In this document: one piece after another, positions 21,102 to 32,419 of the stretch
How the letters are laid out: each line of letters starts with the position of its first letter
Numbering within the stretch: the first letter of the stretch is position 1
Program-made: the position numbers and the translations under genes
From: Eretmocerus hayati
Taxonomy: Eukaryota > Arthropoda > Insecta > Hymenoptera > Aphelinidae
DNA: 64,000 nucleotides
Assembly (NCBI GenBank): GCA_029851415.1
Contig: CM056742.1
Coordinates: 97,012,976 to 97,076,975, forward strand
Reading direction: 5' to 3'
The notes under the pieces: model-generated
Seen by the model: the letters and a program-made list of their open reading frames with translations, nothing else
The model's database searches: none
What the model was told of the DNA's origin: nothing

Positions 21102-23503
21102 CACAGGCCGACGGATTTTTTTTTTTTTTTTTTTTTGAACAGAAACTGCAACATATTTTCTAGATGTAATTTGAGCTGCTGGAGACGATCCCGTTGCCCG
21201 GTTTGCGCGATCAGGTCAGGTTTCTCTCTAATTCGCAAAAAACCTCTTGAAACTACAGGATTCTTATTCGTAGCAGTAAGACTCTCTAGACACAATGTTA
21301 CTCGGTCGAAAATATAGGTTCTCACCTCTCCGATTCAGAATCAAGTGATCTCAGCTATTTGAGTGACCCGAAATGCAATTCTTGCTGGAACTCATCGCCA
21401 CGGGCATCTTGGAAACCGAGGAAATGTCCTTCATCCCCAAAAATTTCGATATCTCAGTCTATCTTCTTGAAATCGGATATCGCGTGAGATTCTGCGATGC
21501 TTCGCCCAGGATTTGTGTTTACCCCTCAGAACCGAAGACATTTTAGCGTGGATAAAACACTTCCGCATCCCTAACCTCCATGTTACCTCCTAATTTGATG
21601 GAAGGGTGCTGGGGAGTATGATGGCAACAAATCTAGATATCAATGACTTTATTCATCCAAGCAGTTCCATGCCCTCACTGCTAAAATATATGACTGTTCA
21701 TCATCCGCTGAATCAGACAAACTTCGAGCAAAGGAAACATAAGATCATGAATCCAGTTGAGCCTGGAGCCACAACCTCCCAGGAGTTTCTCGTAACAGGC
21801 AAGTCTCAAAACCAAGAAAGAAATCGAGACATACGTCAGAATTCTTGTTCGTAGCCGTGAGGCTTTCGGGATCCAATGTTACTTCATCAAGAATATGGGT
21901 ATTTTACCTTCTTGATCCAGAAACAAGTGATTCAAGTCATTTGAGTGGAACGGGACGCAACCCTTGACGGGCCTCATCTTCACAGGCATCTTGGGAACCC
22001 ATGAAATTTCTTCCATTCCCAAGAAGTAAGAATTCTCAATCTGTCTATTCTTTATCGGATATAACGTAAGGTACTGGAATGCTGTACTGAGGATTTGGCG
22101 TCACCTCTTGAAACTGAAGGAACAATCCGCCCCAAGACTAAGGAAGGCAAATTAACCCGCAAATGCCCAGATGCTCAGACCGAAATTCTTTCGGGGGAGG
22201 AATCAACTCCAGAACCCAGGAAGGCAAACTCACCAGCAGGTGCCCCGATACTCGGACCAAAATTTTTTCTGAGGGAGGAATCAAACCTAAAACCCAGGAA
22301 GGCAAACTAACCCGCAAGTGCCCGGAAGCTCGGACCGAAATTCTCTTGGGAGAAGAATGAACCCCAAAACCCAGGAAGGCAAACTAACCCGCAAGTGCCC
22401 GGATGCTCTGGTAGAAGATTCTGTTGGCGGAAAAATTCACACCAAAATTCCGGGAAGGCGGACTAACCCGCAACTTCCCGGATTGTTCCCGTAGTTTCAA
22501 GAGGTGACCCCAAATCCTCAGCACAGCATCACAGTACCTTACGTTATATCCGATATAGAATAGACAGATTGAGAATTCTAATTTCTTGGGAATGAGAGAA
22601 ACTTCATGGGTTCCCAAGATGCCTGTGAAGATAAGGCCCATCAAGGGTTGCGTCCCGTTTTACTCAAATGACTTGGATCACTTGTTTCTGGATCAAGAAG
22701 GTAAAAAAACCCATATTTTTGATGGAGTAACATTGGATCACGAGAGCCTTACGGCTTCGAACAAGAATCCTGACGTGTGTCTCGAGTTCTCCCTTGGGTT
22801 CGACACTTGCCTGTTACAAGGAAGTCCTAGGGGGTTGTGGCTCCAGGCTCAACTGGATTCATGATCTTATGTCTCCTTCACTCGAAGTTTGTCTGAACCA
22901 GCGGAGGATGAACAGTCATATATTTTAGCAGTGAGGGCATGGAACTGCTTGGATGAATAAAGTCATTGATATCTAGATTTGTTGCCATCATACTCCCCAG
23001 CACCCTTCGATCAAATCAGGAGATAAGATAGAGGTTAGGGATGCGGAAGTATTTTTCCCACGCTAAAATGTCTTCGGTTCTGAGGGGCGAACCCAAATCC
23101 TGGGCGAAGCATCGCAGAATCTCACGCGATATCCGATTTCAAGAAGATAGACTGAGATATCGAAATTTTTGGGAATGAAGGACATTGCCTCGGTTTCCAA
23201 GATGCCCGTGGCGATGAGTTCCAGCAAGGATTGCATTCCGGGTCACTCAAATAGCTTAGATCACTTGTTTTTGAATCGGAGAGGGAAGAATATATATTTT
23301 TGGCCGAGTAACATTGTGTCTAGAGAGTCTTACTGCTACGAACAAGAATCCTGTAGTTTCAAGAGGTTATTCGCGGATTAAAAAAAAGCTGACCTTATGG
23401 CGTGAAACGGGCAAAGGGGTCGTCTCCAGCAGGTCAAAATACATCTAGAAAATATATCGCAGTTTAGGTTCGAAAAAAAAAAAAAAAAATTTGTCGGCCT
23501 GTG
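21102..23503. mobile_element. Large foldback element, ~1.03 kb arms, TTA target duplication
   Basis: The left end CACAGGCCGAC plus a T run mirrors the right end A run plus GTCGGCCTGTG. Arms 21102-22131 and ~22475-23503 are inverted copies with moderate divergence; for example, the block from GCATCTTGG to GCGATGCTTCG appears in both. TTA flanks both sides (21099-21101, 23504-23506), suggesting a PIF/Harbinger-type insertion. Between the arms lies a tandem repeat. No transposase is visible, so it is non-autonomous. Confidence 0.8.
22144..22482 (+). repeat. ~77 bp tandem repeat, 4.4 copies, in the foldback loop
   Basis: Units begin AAGGCAAACTAACCCGCAAG and end AAACCCAGG, with starts near 22144, 22220, 22297, 22373 and 22451. 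They fill the loop between the arms of the foldback element. Overlapping frames in this segment are repeat artefacts. Confidence 0.85.
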
Positions 23504-23506
23504 TTA

Positions 23507-24695
23507 TTTTCAATATTTTCAGGTCCTCCCTTGGAAATGAAACTTTTCGTCGAAATAGCCACTCGAATATACATTATACCAATCACAAAGCAGTGTTATA
23601 TCAATAGATTTCGATAAGTAGTGGATATTGTAGAGATTTTCTGCATGCGTAGTTTGGACGTGCAATTTTTCGTAAAATTGAAATTCGATCGATCAAACGC
23701 ATAGGTAAGCTAATTTCGTTAGGCTTGATTATTCTTTTTTTATGTAGTATGGTTCATTAGCTGTAATTGAAGTACGCACATGTATGGCTATCACGAGAAT
23801 TGCCTGTGTACCAGCGTGTTGATCGATTGAATCGTGAATATATAAGATTCTGACTTATTTTGCTTATACGCTCATCATATATAAAAACGCATGCATCTAG
23901 CTTACTAGACAAGATTTCAACGAATAATATGTAGCAATAGCATAGCCTTTTGAAATTTTTGATTAAAGTGCAGATTTCCCAAGCAGCGGTATCCCCGAAT
24001 GATCGATCGAAATTACGAGGTATTCGATCGATCTGAGCAATAACGAGTAAGTAGTGGTTGCAGAGTAAGCAGTGCAGCAGAGCCGATTCTTAGTCGCAAA
24101 TATATATTGATGCGACTAGTTTGCTTGGTAAAATAGTGATTATATACATTTAGGTATATCCCCAACCTCGCAAATGGTACCCAGCTGGTGGGACATTAAC
24201 CCTGACAGGGACCTACATTAAAATCAGCTCTCGTCAAGAGCAAAAATTTGTATGAAAATCTGCATAAAATTCACTCGATTTTGATTGAGGAACCATTCGA
24301 AAAAGGGAATTTCTCATGAAAAGTTCGTAACTACAATACATAAATTAGTCCATAAAACTAGTGTGATATGAAAATCACAAACATCTGTCTGTAACATAGT
24401 AGACTCAAAATTATTCTTTTGAAGCTCGAACAGCCGAAGTACATTGACTCTGCATTTCGAAAGTTCGAGCACTAGAATCGATTTGGTCAACAAGTAGAGA
24501 CATTGCCGAGATAAATGGTATTCGTTTACTTCTCGGAAAGCTATGCATAAGCTCTTTCGTGGAAGCAGTGTACCTACTGAATATATAAATGAGGAAAGTC
24601 ACGCGTGTGTCTCGACAACGAGCTCATCTGTATAAGCTGCAAACAAAAATATTATCATCATAATAAATCGAGTACATCGACTTTGAACGCATATG
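23507..24695. other. No gene seen
   Basis: AT-rich, with scattered ATCGATCGA motifs around 23690-24030. No repeat partner elsewhere in the window and no convincing frame. Possibly host unique sequence. Confidence 0.4.
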
Positions 24696-27600
24696 GGTCA
24701 TTCTGGACCAAGGTGGACATTTTGAAAATCGACGAAATTTAAAAATGCCCCAAACATTTCTTTTCCGTTAGTACTACTAGAATATAGTTGAAAAAAATTT
24801 TCTTCAGATTTTTTTTGGGACCCATGGCGGGCCCTACGAATTTTCCAAGTCCCATGTTTCAGCAATTTTTCGCCTATTGTTCGCTATCTTGGAAAATTCG
24901 TAGCTCGGACCCAAATGCATTTTTTTCATCCTAGCTGGGCGTATTTTTTTTGGTATGACGTACACTTTCAAGAAAGAAATTGACCGGTCCAAGAAATTGA
25001 TATCTGGTAGGTCCCACGGTTGCATCAAAAAAGGCCCAAAAATACGACTTTGCACCACCTTTGGAGGCGTATAGGTCAAAATGGAATCCTCGTAGCAAAA
25101 TTTTGCAAAAGAAAAAACTTGTAGGCCTTGAAAAAACCTTCAATTTCCTTTTTGGAACGTGTCATTATCTTATCTCACGTACGATCTACAGCCGATTTAA
25201 GTTGGGCACTTTTGTAAAAACGTGGAACTTCAAGGCCAATTTAACAAAATCGTTTATTTTTTATCGACCTCAAACCTATGAGGAAATGTTCTTTCAGGTG
25301 TCTATTTGAAGGCCCAACAATAATTTGGTTGTTCCTTCAAAATCCCGATTTTATACGAGCTGTTGAAAACAGTCGAAAATACCGAAAATCGTGTCGAATT
25401 CGGGCCTTATCATGAAGCTTCGTGGACTGGGTCTTCTCTTGCTCTCGATTCGTGGACTCTAATTATACAGCACTCGGCATAAAATATTGTGGAAGATGAG
25501 ACCTAGAGCTGAAAAATGGCCTCTGGTGCGATGTTTCACGATGGAACCGTCCAAAACTAGAGTAAATTGAGTAAACACAAGATAAATCGAGGAAATCGAT
25601 TGTGATGCATCTCTCACTTAACTAGCCCGTGCTCACTAGCCCAACCGGCCGCTTTGGCACTCCGCGTATGCTCCGCACTGCATGCCATCCTCCGTTTATG
25701 CGGAAGTGATAAGTGATATTAACAGCTGATGCAGTATTGTCAGGTATTATCCAGTATAGACAGAGATAAGAAGGTTCTCTAATCTCCGTTATAGACTGTA
25801 GACTGTACGAGGTTTCGGTTGTTAGTGACCACCACGGAAAAATTGTATGTGTCAGTCAGCGTCCCGATCAGAAATTTTGGTACCTTCCCCGCGGAGTTTG
25901 CCCCGAAGATGGGCCAAATGTATTGTGAAGCATACGAAGTGTAACGCCTTCCCCGCGGGGCACCCGCGAGGTATCATCGGGGCAATATTTGCGCAAAATT
26001 AGTGCAGTTCCTGTTGAGACCTTTAGAATATTTTCGGATATGTTTGTAATGTTATCACTATTATGTGATTGTTTAAGTAAAGTATGTTCAAGTAAAGTTG
26101 AGAATTCATTGAAGACCTGGGGAAGCCTCATAAGAGCTACCAATATCCAGCCTGTGTTCACTTCTACTGAGGGCAAATAGTCACTTGACTTTGCAGCGTG
26201 TGACGAAGAAATTAATTTTGCTGGACTGAGATTTTTGTGAAAAGTGAGTGGTGCTCATCAATGATATTAAAATACAGGATGTTCACGTTCAATGCCTCTG
26301 TTGAAATTTCCATCATACACCCACAGAAGTGAGGTTAACTCTGAGACACTATGCAGGAATGTTGTGAAAGTGATCAGATACTTTGCGGGGGCCTTGCGGG
26401 GAAGGCGTTACACTTCATATGCTTCACAATACATTTGCCCTAATACCCGCGATGTTCGGGGCATGGCGTAAAAATAACAAGGTGTGTGACCGCGCACGTT
26501 TTTGATGTGTCTCCACTCGACGCCATTTTGATATTCTTGACCGCGAACTTCCAAATCATGCTCCCTGTATAGTACTGTACAAACGAGTTGCGAGTAGGTC
26601 TTATTTTGATGGAAGGTAAGAAGTCCTAGCGTGAACAAGCGAGTTTCAGCGTAATTATAGGCAAATACGTAAATCTAGAACGATGCCGCAATGATATTGC
26701 AGTTGAAATGAAGATTGAAATCATGAATTCATTTCAATCAGAATCGGTATTTATTCTCAATTTAACTGTCCTCGAGACTAAAATTTTGAGGGAATCGGTG
26801 AAACTGCACATTCTTAACATCGATAACTGATCCTGTGCTTTTTTTGCACTTCGACAGAATGATCTGGATAGCGGGACAACAATTGTCGGTAAGCCAAGCC
26901 ATACACGCTTGTCGGTCACCAACACTTACACGCGGCTCGAACTAGAATACGTAAGAAAGGCGAGTGGAGACAACTGGAGACTTAGAGAATCTCCACTCAG
27001 AGATTAGAGACCCTGAGTGGAGGGTCTCTAGTGGAGACAGGGCCATGTCTGCGCGAGAGTAGACGAGTTTTGAGGCTCCGATGTCACACACCTTGTTATT
27101 ATTCCGCCATGGTTCGGGGCAAACCCCGCGGGGAAGGTAATGACGGTCAGCGGCCATTCAAGATCTCCCATCTCACTCGCACCTATTAGGTTATCCCATG
27201 AGTGCGAGGGAGACGACAGATCCCGAACGGTCACTGACCGTCATCCCATTGCAGTTCACCTCATGGCGTAAAGATAACAAAAGTTATCTTCACGCCATGG
27301 TTCACCTTGTTCTCGAGTGTACCAAAATTTCTGATCGAGACGCTGACTGACACATACACTTTTTTCGTGGTGGTCACTAACAACTAAAACCTCGAACAGT
27401 CTACAGTCTATAACGGAGATTAGAGAACCTTCTTATCTCTGTCTATACTGGATAATACCTGACAATACTGCATCAGCTGTTGATATCACTTATCACTTCC
27501 GCATTAACGGAGGATGGCATGCAGTGCGGAGCATACGCGGAGTGCCAAAGCGGTCGGTTCTCGATTTATCTTGTATTTACTCAATTTACTCTAGTTTTGG

Positions 27601-28442
27601 ACGGTTCCATCGTAAAACATCGCACGAGAGGCCATTTTTCAGCTCTAGGTCTCATCTTCCACAATATTTTATGCCGAGTGCTGTATACGAATCGAGAGCA
27701 AGGAAAGACCCAGTCCACGAAGCTTCATGATAAGGCCCGAATTCGACACGATTTTCGGTATTTTCGACTGTTTTCAACAGCTGTATAAAATCGGGATTTT
27801 AAAGGAACAACCAAATTATTGTTGGGCCTTCAAATAGACACCTGAAAGAACATTTTCTCATAGGTTTGGGGTCGATAAAAAATAAACGATTTTTTTCAAT
27901 TGGCCTTGAAGTTTCACGTTTTTTCAAAAATGCCCAACTTAAATCGGCTGTAGATCGTACTTGAGATAAGATAATGACACGTTCCAAAAAGGAAATTGAA
28001 GGTTTCTTCAAGGCCTACAAGTTTTTTCTCCTACAAAATTTTGCTACGAGGCTTCCATTTTGACCTATACGCCTCCAAAGGTGGTGCAAAATCGTATTTT
28101 TGGGCCTTTTTTGATGCAACCGTGGGACCTACCAGATATCAATTTTTTGGACCGGTCAATTTCTTTCTTGAAAGTGTACGTCATACCGAAAAAAATACGC
28201 CCAGCTAGGATGAAAAAGATGCATTTGGGTCCGAACTACGAATTCTCCAAGATAGCGAAAAATAGGCGAAAAACTGCTCAAAAATGGGACTTGGAAAATT
28301 CGTAGGGCCCGCCATGGGTCCCAAAAAAATCTGAAAAAAAATTTTTTCAACTATATTTTAGTAGTACTAACGAAAAAAAAAGGTTTGGGGCATTTCTAAA
28401 TCTCGTCGATTTTCAAAATGTTCACCTTGGTCCAGAATGACC
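24696..28442. mobile_element. 3.7 kb foldback element, ~1.1-1.2 kb arms with nested GC-rich inverted repeats
   Basis: The ends GGTCATTCTGGACCAAGGTG and CACCTTGGTCCAGAATGACC start arms 24696-25885 and 27318-28442, which match closely over their length. Inside the loop are further inverted segments: a CCTTCCCCGCGG...TTTGCCCCGA block at ~25885-25925 pairs with ~27105-27140, and GTATTGTGAAGCAT...GGCGTTACACTT blocks pair between ~25918-25960 and ~26400-26440. No transposase recognised. A target duplication could not be settled from the TA-rich flanks. Confidence 0.75.
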
Positions 28443-29850
28443 AGTATATATAGCATACATACAATAGTGAGTCATTGGGCAGTCCGTTGGTTGCTCTTAT
28501 TATTCGTTGCTGCACATATAGCTCACACAATACGTACACAATGCCTATACCTTATAATTCGCATTACAGATAGTATACTTCTGTCTTTCTTACACTTATT
28601 CAAATGAATATTACGCATTCAGGCTCAAGCAGGTGATTGAACTTGCATATCAGAAGTATTAATAGGCATCTGTTAGAGTAAAAGAAAATGGAGAGCTATT
28701 TGGTCATAACCATTCTTCGCAAATCGTTACACCCCATCCTTAGGCTGGGGGAACTATGGATTTTTTCTCTGTCATTTTGTGCGATAAGTACGCATTTCAG
28801 TACTCTCGGAGTATAGCCCGGGGGAACTAAAATGCATAATTACTTGTAACGATTTTGGTGCAATTTGATAGAAATTCGTTAAGCTTTGCGAATAATACTA
28901 GCTCCCGTTTGGGAACATCGTCGCGTCCATGAAATCTGACGTAATCTCAGGGACTTTGGAATGGATATGCCATTATTTTCGCGAATGTTCCATCCAAAAA
29001 TTCAAGGAAATATAGTTTACCTGGATCATCGAACAATTCATTCAATAGAACGTTAGCACGAGTCATGTAGACTATAAATCTAACCCCGTATTCGGTACCC
29101 GCCAAAATCTTGTTAGGTACACATTACAACAAATATGAAACAAAATGAATTGAAATTATCAGGGCCACAAGCCGACAGCTGATCTAGTCTAGACAGTTTT
29201 ATCACTCTGTTTGATGGACAGAACGACCATATTCACGCGGCCTAGTGACCAGGCGTAAAGGATACGTAAAGGTCCTGTTGGGAACAATAATTCTTTAAAA
29301 TGATAGACTCTTGAGAATTGAGGTAAACATAGGAAGCACCGAGCGGATGCACCTCACGGAAGGGTGGCTTCGTCATTTCGCCTCGTCACGAGAGGCAGAT
29401 CGATGAGCCTACTGTTTCAAATCAAACCTAGGATTCGAACCCAGTGGGATCCTCTCATGTGGAAGAAAGGTGCTTACAAATCGATTTCGGTGCTACTCTG
29501 GACTCGCGAACCAGAGCTCGCCATAAATCTGAACCGTGGTCAATGATTCCTCATGATGATCCCGCTGAATCGAATGCTAGAGGGAGTAGTTTACAGGAGT
29601 CATCTTTATCCCTGCGATCTGATGAACACGTGACAGAAGCCCGAAGTTCGTAGTTGTACTGAGCTGTGATGCGCTAACTAGTCAAACCGTAGCTAACAAC
29701 AACTTATACAAATTTCTTTTATTCCGTCGGGGACTTTCCGTGTCTCATGAACGTTGTAGCAGAAGCTCACTGCCAGTAAGGGTTACATTCGAAAACCTTT
29801 TCGAGATGTTGTAAAATCAGCTCACTGTCATTATTCAAGTGGTAATCGGT
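28443..29850. other. No gene seen
   Basis: AT-rich unique-looking sequence. Short frames near 29364-29653 have no recognisable domain. It ends at the decayed LINE. Confidence 0.4.
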
Positions 29851-29906
29851 CGAAACTGATTACCACTCAGTCGTGTGCTAATATTTTACTAGCAACAATC
29901 GCTCAA

Positions 29907-30620
29907 TTGGCGTCAACTCAACATATCCCCCCCCCCCATGCATTGGACTTGCTCTTCTCATCAGCAAATAATATTCATCAGATAGACTCTGACGAGTACA
30001 TCATCAAGCCTGATTCGCATCATGCTGCCTCAATGTGGAAAGTCAGTGTAGAGTATACTTCAACTAATCCGGACTATGCATATCAACGGAATTTCTACCG
30101 TGTTGATTATGGTGCTATTGAGAGATCTCTTGGACAATTAGATCGGTCAGCCAAGTTTGAGAGCTGTGACGGTAACTCCATTGTGCAAGTATAATGATCA
30201 GATCCAGACTATTTTGAGTCATTATGCTCCTGTGATGAAGGAGAAAGACTGTCCCTCCCCTAAATGGTACGACCACGAACTCAAGAACATCATTCTCGAA
30301 GAGAAACGAGCTCACTGGAAGTGGAAAACTACGTCGTCGTAGCATGACTCCGTCAACTTCAAGAAATTACGTGCTGTGTGTATCAAGGTATCTAGAATTA
30401 GGTATAAAAAATATATTAATAACGTCGAGAGCGAAGTTTCGCGAAATTTGAAGAAGTTTTGGCGTCATATAGAGAATAAGAAGTCATCCGGGAATACTAG
30501 TCTGCCATCAATTTTTTATTTGACACCATCTATCTTCCAATGATTGAGAATCGGCGAATTTATTCGCTGACTACTTTGGCACAGTCAACACAACTCTCTC
30601 CAACTCACATGAGAGTAATT
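29907..30620 (+). pseudogene. Old Jockey-like LINE ORF2, endonuclease-to-RT linker part
   Basis: Across frameshifts one reads ALDLLFSSANNIHQID, RNFYRVDYGAIERSLGQLD, YNDQIQTILSHYAPV, PKWYDHELKNIILEEKRAHW, RIRYKKYINNVESEVSRN and FADYFGTVNTTLSN. This is the typical end of an APE endonuclease and the linker before the reverse transcriptase in Jockey/CR1-like LINEs, and it differs from the CR1-like family elsewhere here. It has several stops and frame changes. The next segment of the same protein is found beyond the inserted element at 30621-32041. Confidence 0.65.
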
Positions 30621-32041
30621 TCACGCGAAACAGACCTACGAAAAAGGGTCATGTCTCAGATTGTTTCTTGGCTTCCCCATTCGATTCTATGGTACAAAAC
30701 TTAATCTTTCTACCACTCATGGGACCCCATAAAAATCTTCTAGGTACGTGGGGCACATATTAAACCATTCTTTCGAATCATCCCCGACAACAAAATTTGG
30801 GTACATTTTCAATAAAATCCATATTCCTCAAATCCGTTCAAAGATGAGGAAATGCGGTTTGCGGCATTCGAAAGGTCTTGAGAAACCTATCGATATCAGT
30901 CTTGGGGAATTGATTTTGAGGTTATAAGCGGCTTCAGTGACCAAGAAAATGGAAAATACAGGAATATCAATTTCTCAAAAAGCCATTTTTCATTCCTCGA
31001 AAATTTGATATCTGATGTAAAATGTTGTCTCCTTCCAGAAGGAAGTAGTCCGAAACATTTTCTTTGCGTCCTGAAGCCTGTTTTCGCTACTTTTTGTAAA
31101 TCTATTGTCTAGGGGAATGAAAATTGTCTGTTTTCGGCGCATGCGCGGGAGTTAGGATCGTGAAAATTAATTCTCAAAGTTAAAAAAAATTAAAGTTAAA
31201 ATTAAAATTAATTCTATTGAAAAGCCAAGAAAATTTCGTCCAAAATGACCACTCGGCAAAGTCAATTCCATGCATTCGGACCAGAGCTACAACGTCCAGA
31301 AGACCACTGGTTCTCAGGAGGTGTGTTGGAGGAACCGGAGGGAGTAATAGAGGAAATCTGCGCAGGATGGCGTACGCCTACGATCTGGGGGATCATCTTC
31401 CATACGTTGCAGCTCCGGTTTTAGTTGATGAAATTGACTTCGCTAAGTGGTCAATCTGAAGGGAATTTTCTTGGCTTTTCAATGTAATTGGTTTCAGAAA
31501 CCCAAATTCTTACGCATGCACAGAAAACACACGATTTTCAATCACCTAGGATATAGATTTGCAAAAAATAGCAGAAACAGGCCTCAGGACGCAAGAAAGA
31601 TGTTCGGGACTATTTTTTTCTGAAAGAACACAACATTCCACATCAAATGTCGAATTGTCAAGGAATGAAAAATATAGCTTCCCGAAAAATTTATGCTTAG
31701 TATTTTTCCTTCTATTGCCCACTGAGGCCGCTCATAACCTCAAAATCAATCCTACAAGACTGATATCGATCGGTTTTTCCAAGATCTTTTGAATGCCGCG
31801 AGCCGCATCTATGTATCTCTAAACGAATCTGAGAGGAATGGATTTTATTAAAAAAAAGATCCAAATTCCGTTGTTGGAGACGACTGGAAAGGATAAATTT
31901 ATATGTACCTTACATACCTGGAGAACTTCTAAGGGCTCCGATGTGTGGTGAGAGGTTCAAGTTTTGTACCATGGAATCGAATGGAAAAGCCAAAAAAACT
32001 ATCTGAGACATGACCCTTTTTCGTAGGTCTGTTTCGCGTGG
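30621..32041. mobile_element. Foldback TIR element inside the old LINE, AATT target duplication
   Basis: The ends (T/C)CACGCGAAACAGACC and GGTCTGTTTCGCGTGG are inverted. The arms extend roughly 600 bp inward (to ~31230 and from ~31440) with growing divergence: the TATCGATATCAGTCTTG and TTGAGGTTATAAGCGGC blocks recur inverted at ~31730-31770. AATT flanks both sides (30617-30620, 32042-32045). No transposase is visible; the frame at 31217-31459 sits in the loop and looks non-coding. Confidence 0.75.
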
Positions 32042-32045
32042 AATT

Positions 32046-32415
32046 ACTCATAATGATCCTTATCCCTCTCCAGATAGTACCGAAGTACTCCGAGATTCCC
32101 TCATCTCATCCAAAATATTTATGCACCATATACGAGGGTTAAACGATAGCACAAACTCTGATGGGGATTTATTCCCACCCTCATTCTTGGAAGAGTACAG
32201 TACCGAACTTGAGATGCCACTTGTAACTATTTTCAATGATTCATTGTCTTCTGGGACTTTCTTACAATTTTGGAAGGTATCACACATAAAATCACTTTTC
32301 AAGGGCGGTGATCAAACTGATATCACTAACTACAGACCTATTTGATACTCCAACTGTGTGCACAAGCTATTTGACTCTGTTGTCACATCATGTTCAATCG
32401 ATTCCATATCAGGTG
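32046..32415 (+). pseudogene. Old Jockey-like LINE ORF2, start of reverse transcriptase
   Basis: Continues the protein interrupted at 30620. It has PPSFLEEYSTELEMPLVTIFNDSL, SGTFLQFWKVSHIKSLFKGGD and ITNYRPI, then a stop, then a KLFDSVVTS-like stretch, corresponding to the first RT motifs. It is interrupted again at 32416 by the next TIR element. Confidence 0.75.
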
Positions 32416-32419
32416 AATT

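Noticed and set aside
22095..22360. Pro/Lys-rich frames in the 77 bp repeat
   Set aside because: A repeat of non-multiple-of-three period reads in several frames; an artefact.
31217..31459. 80-codon frame in the loop of the foldback element
   Set aside because: No recognisable domain, and it extends into the inverted arm.
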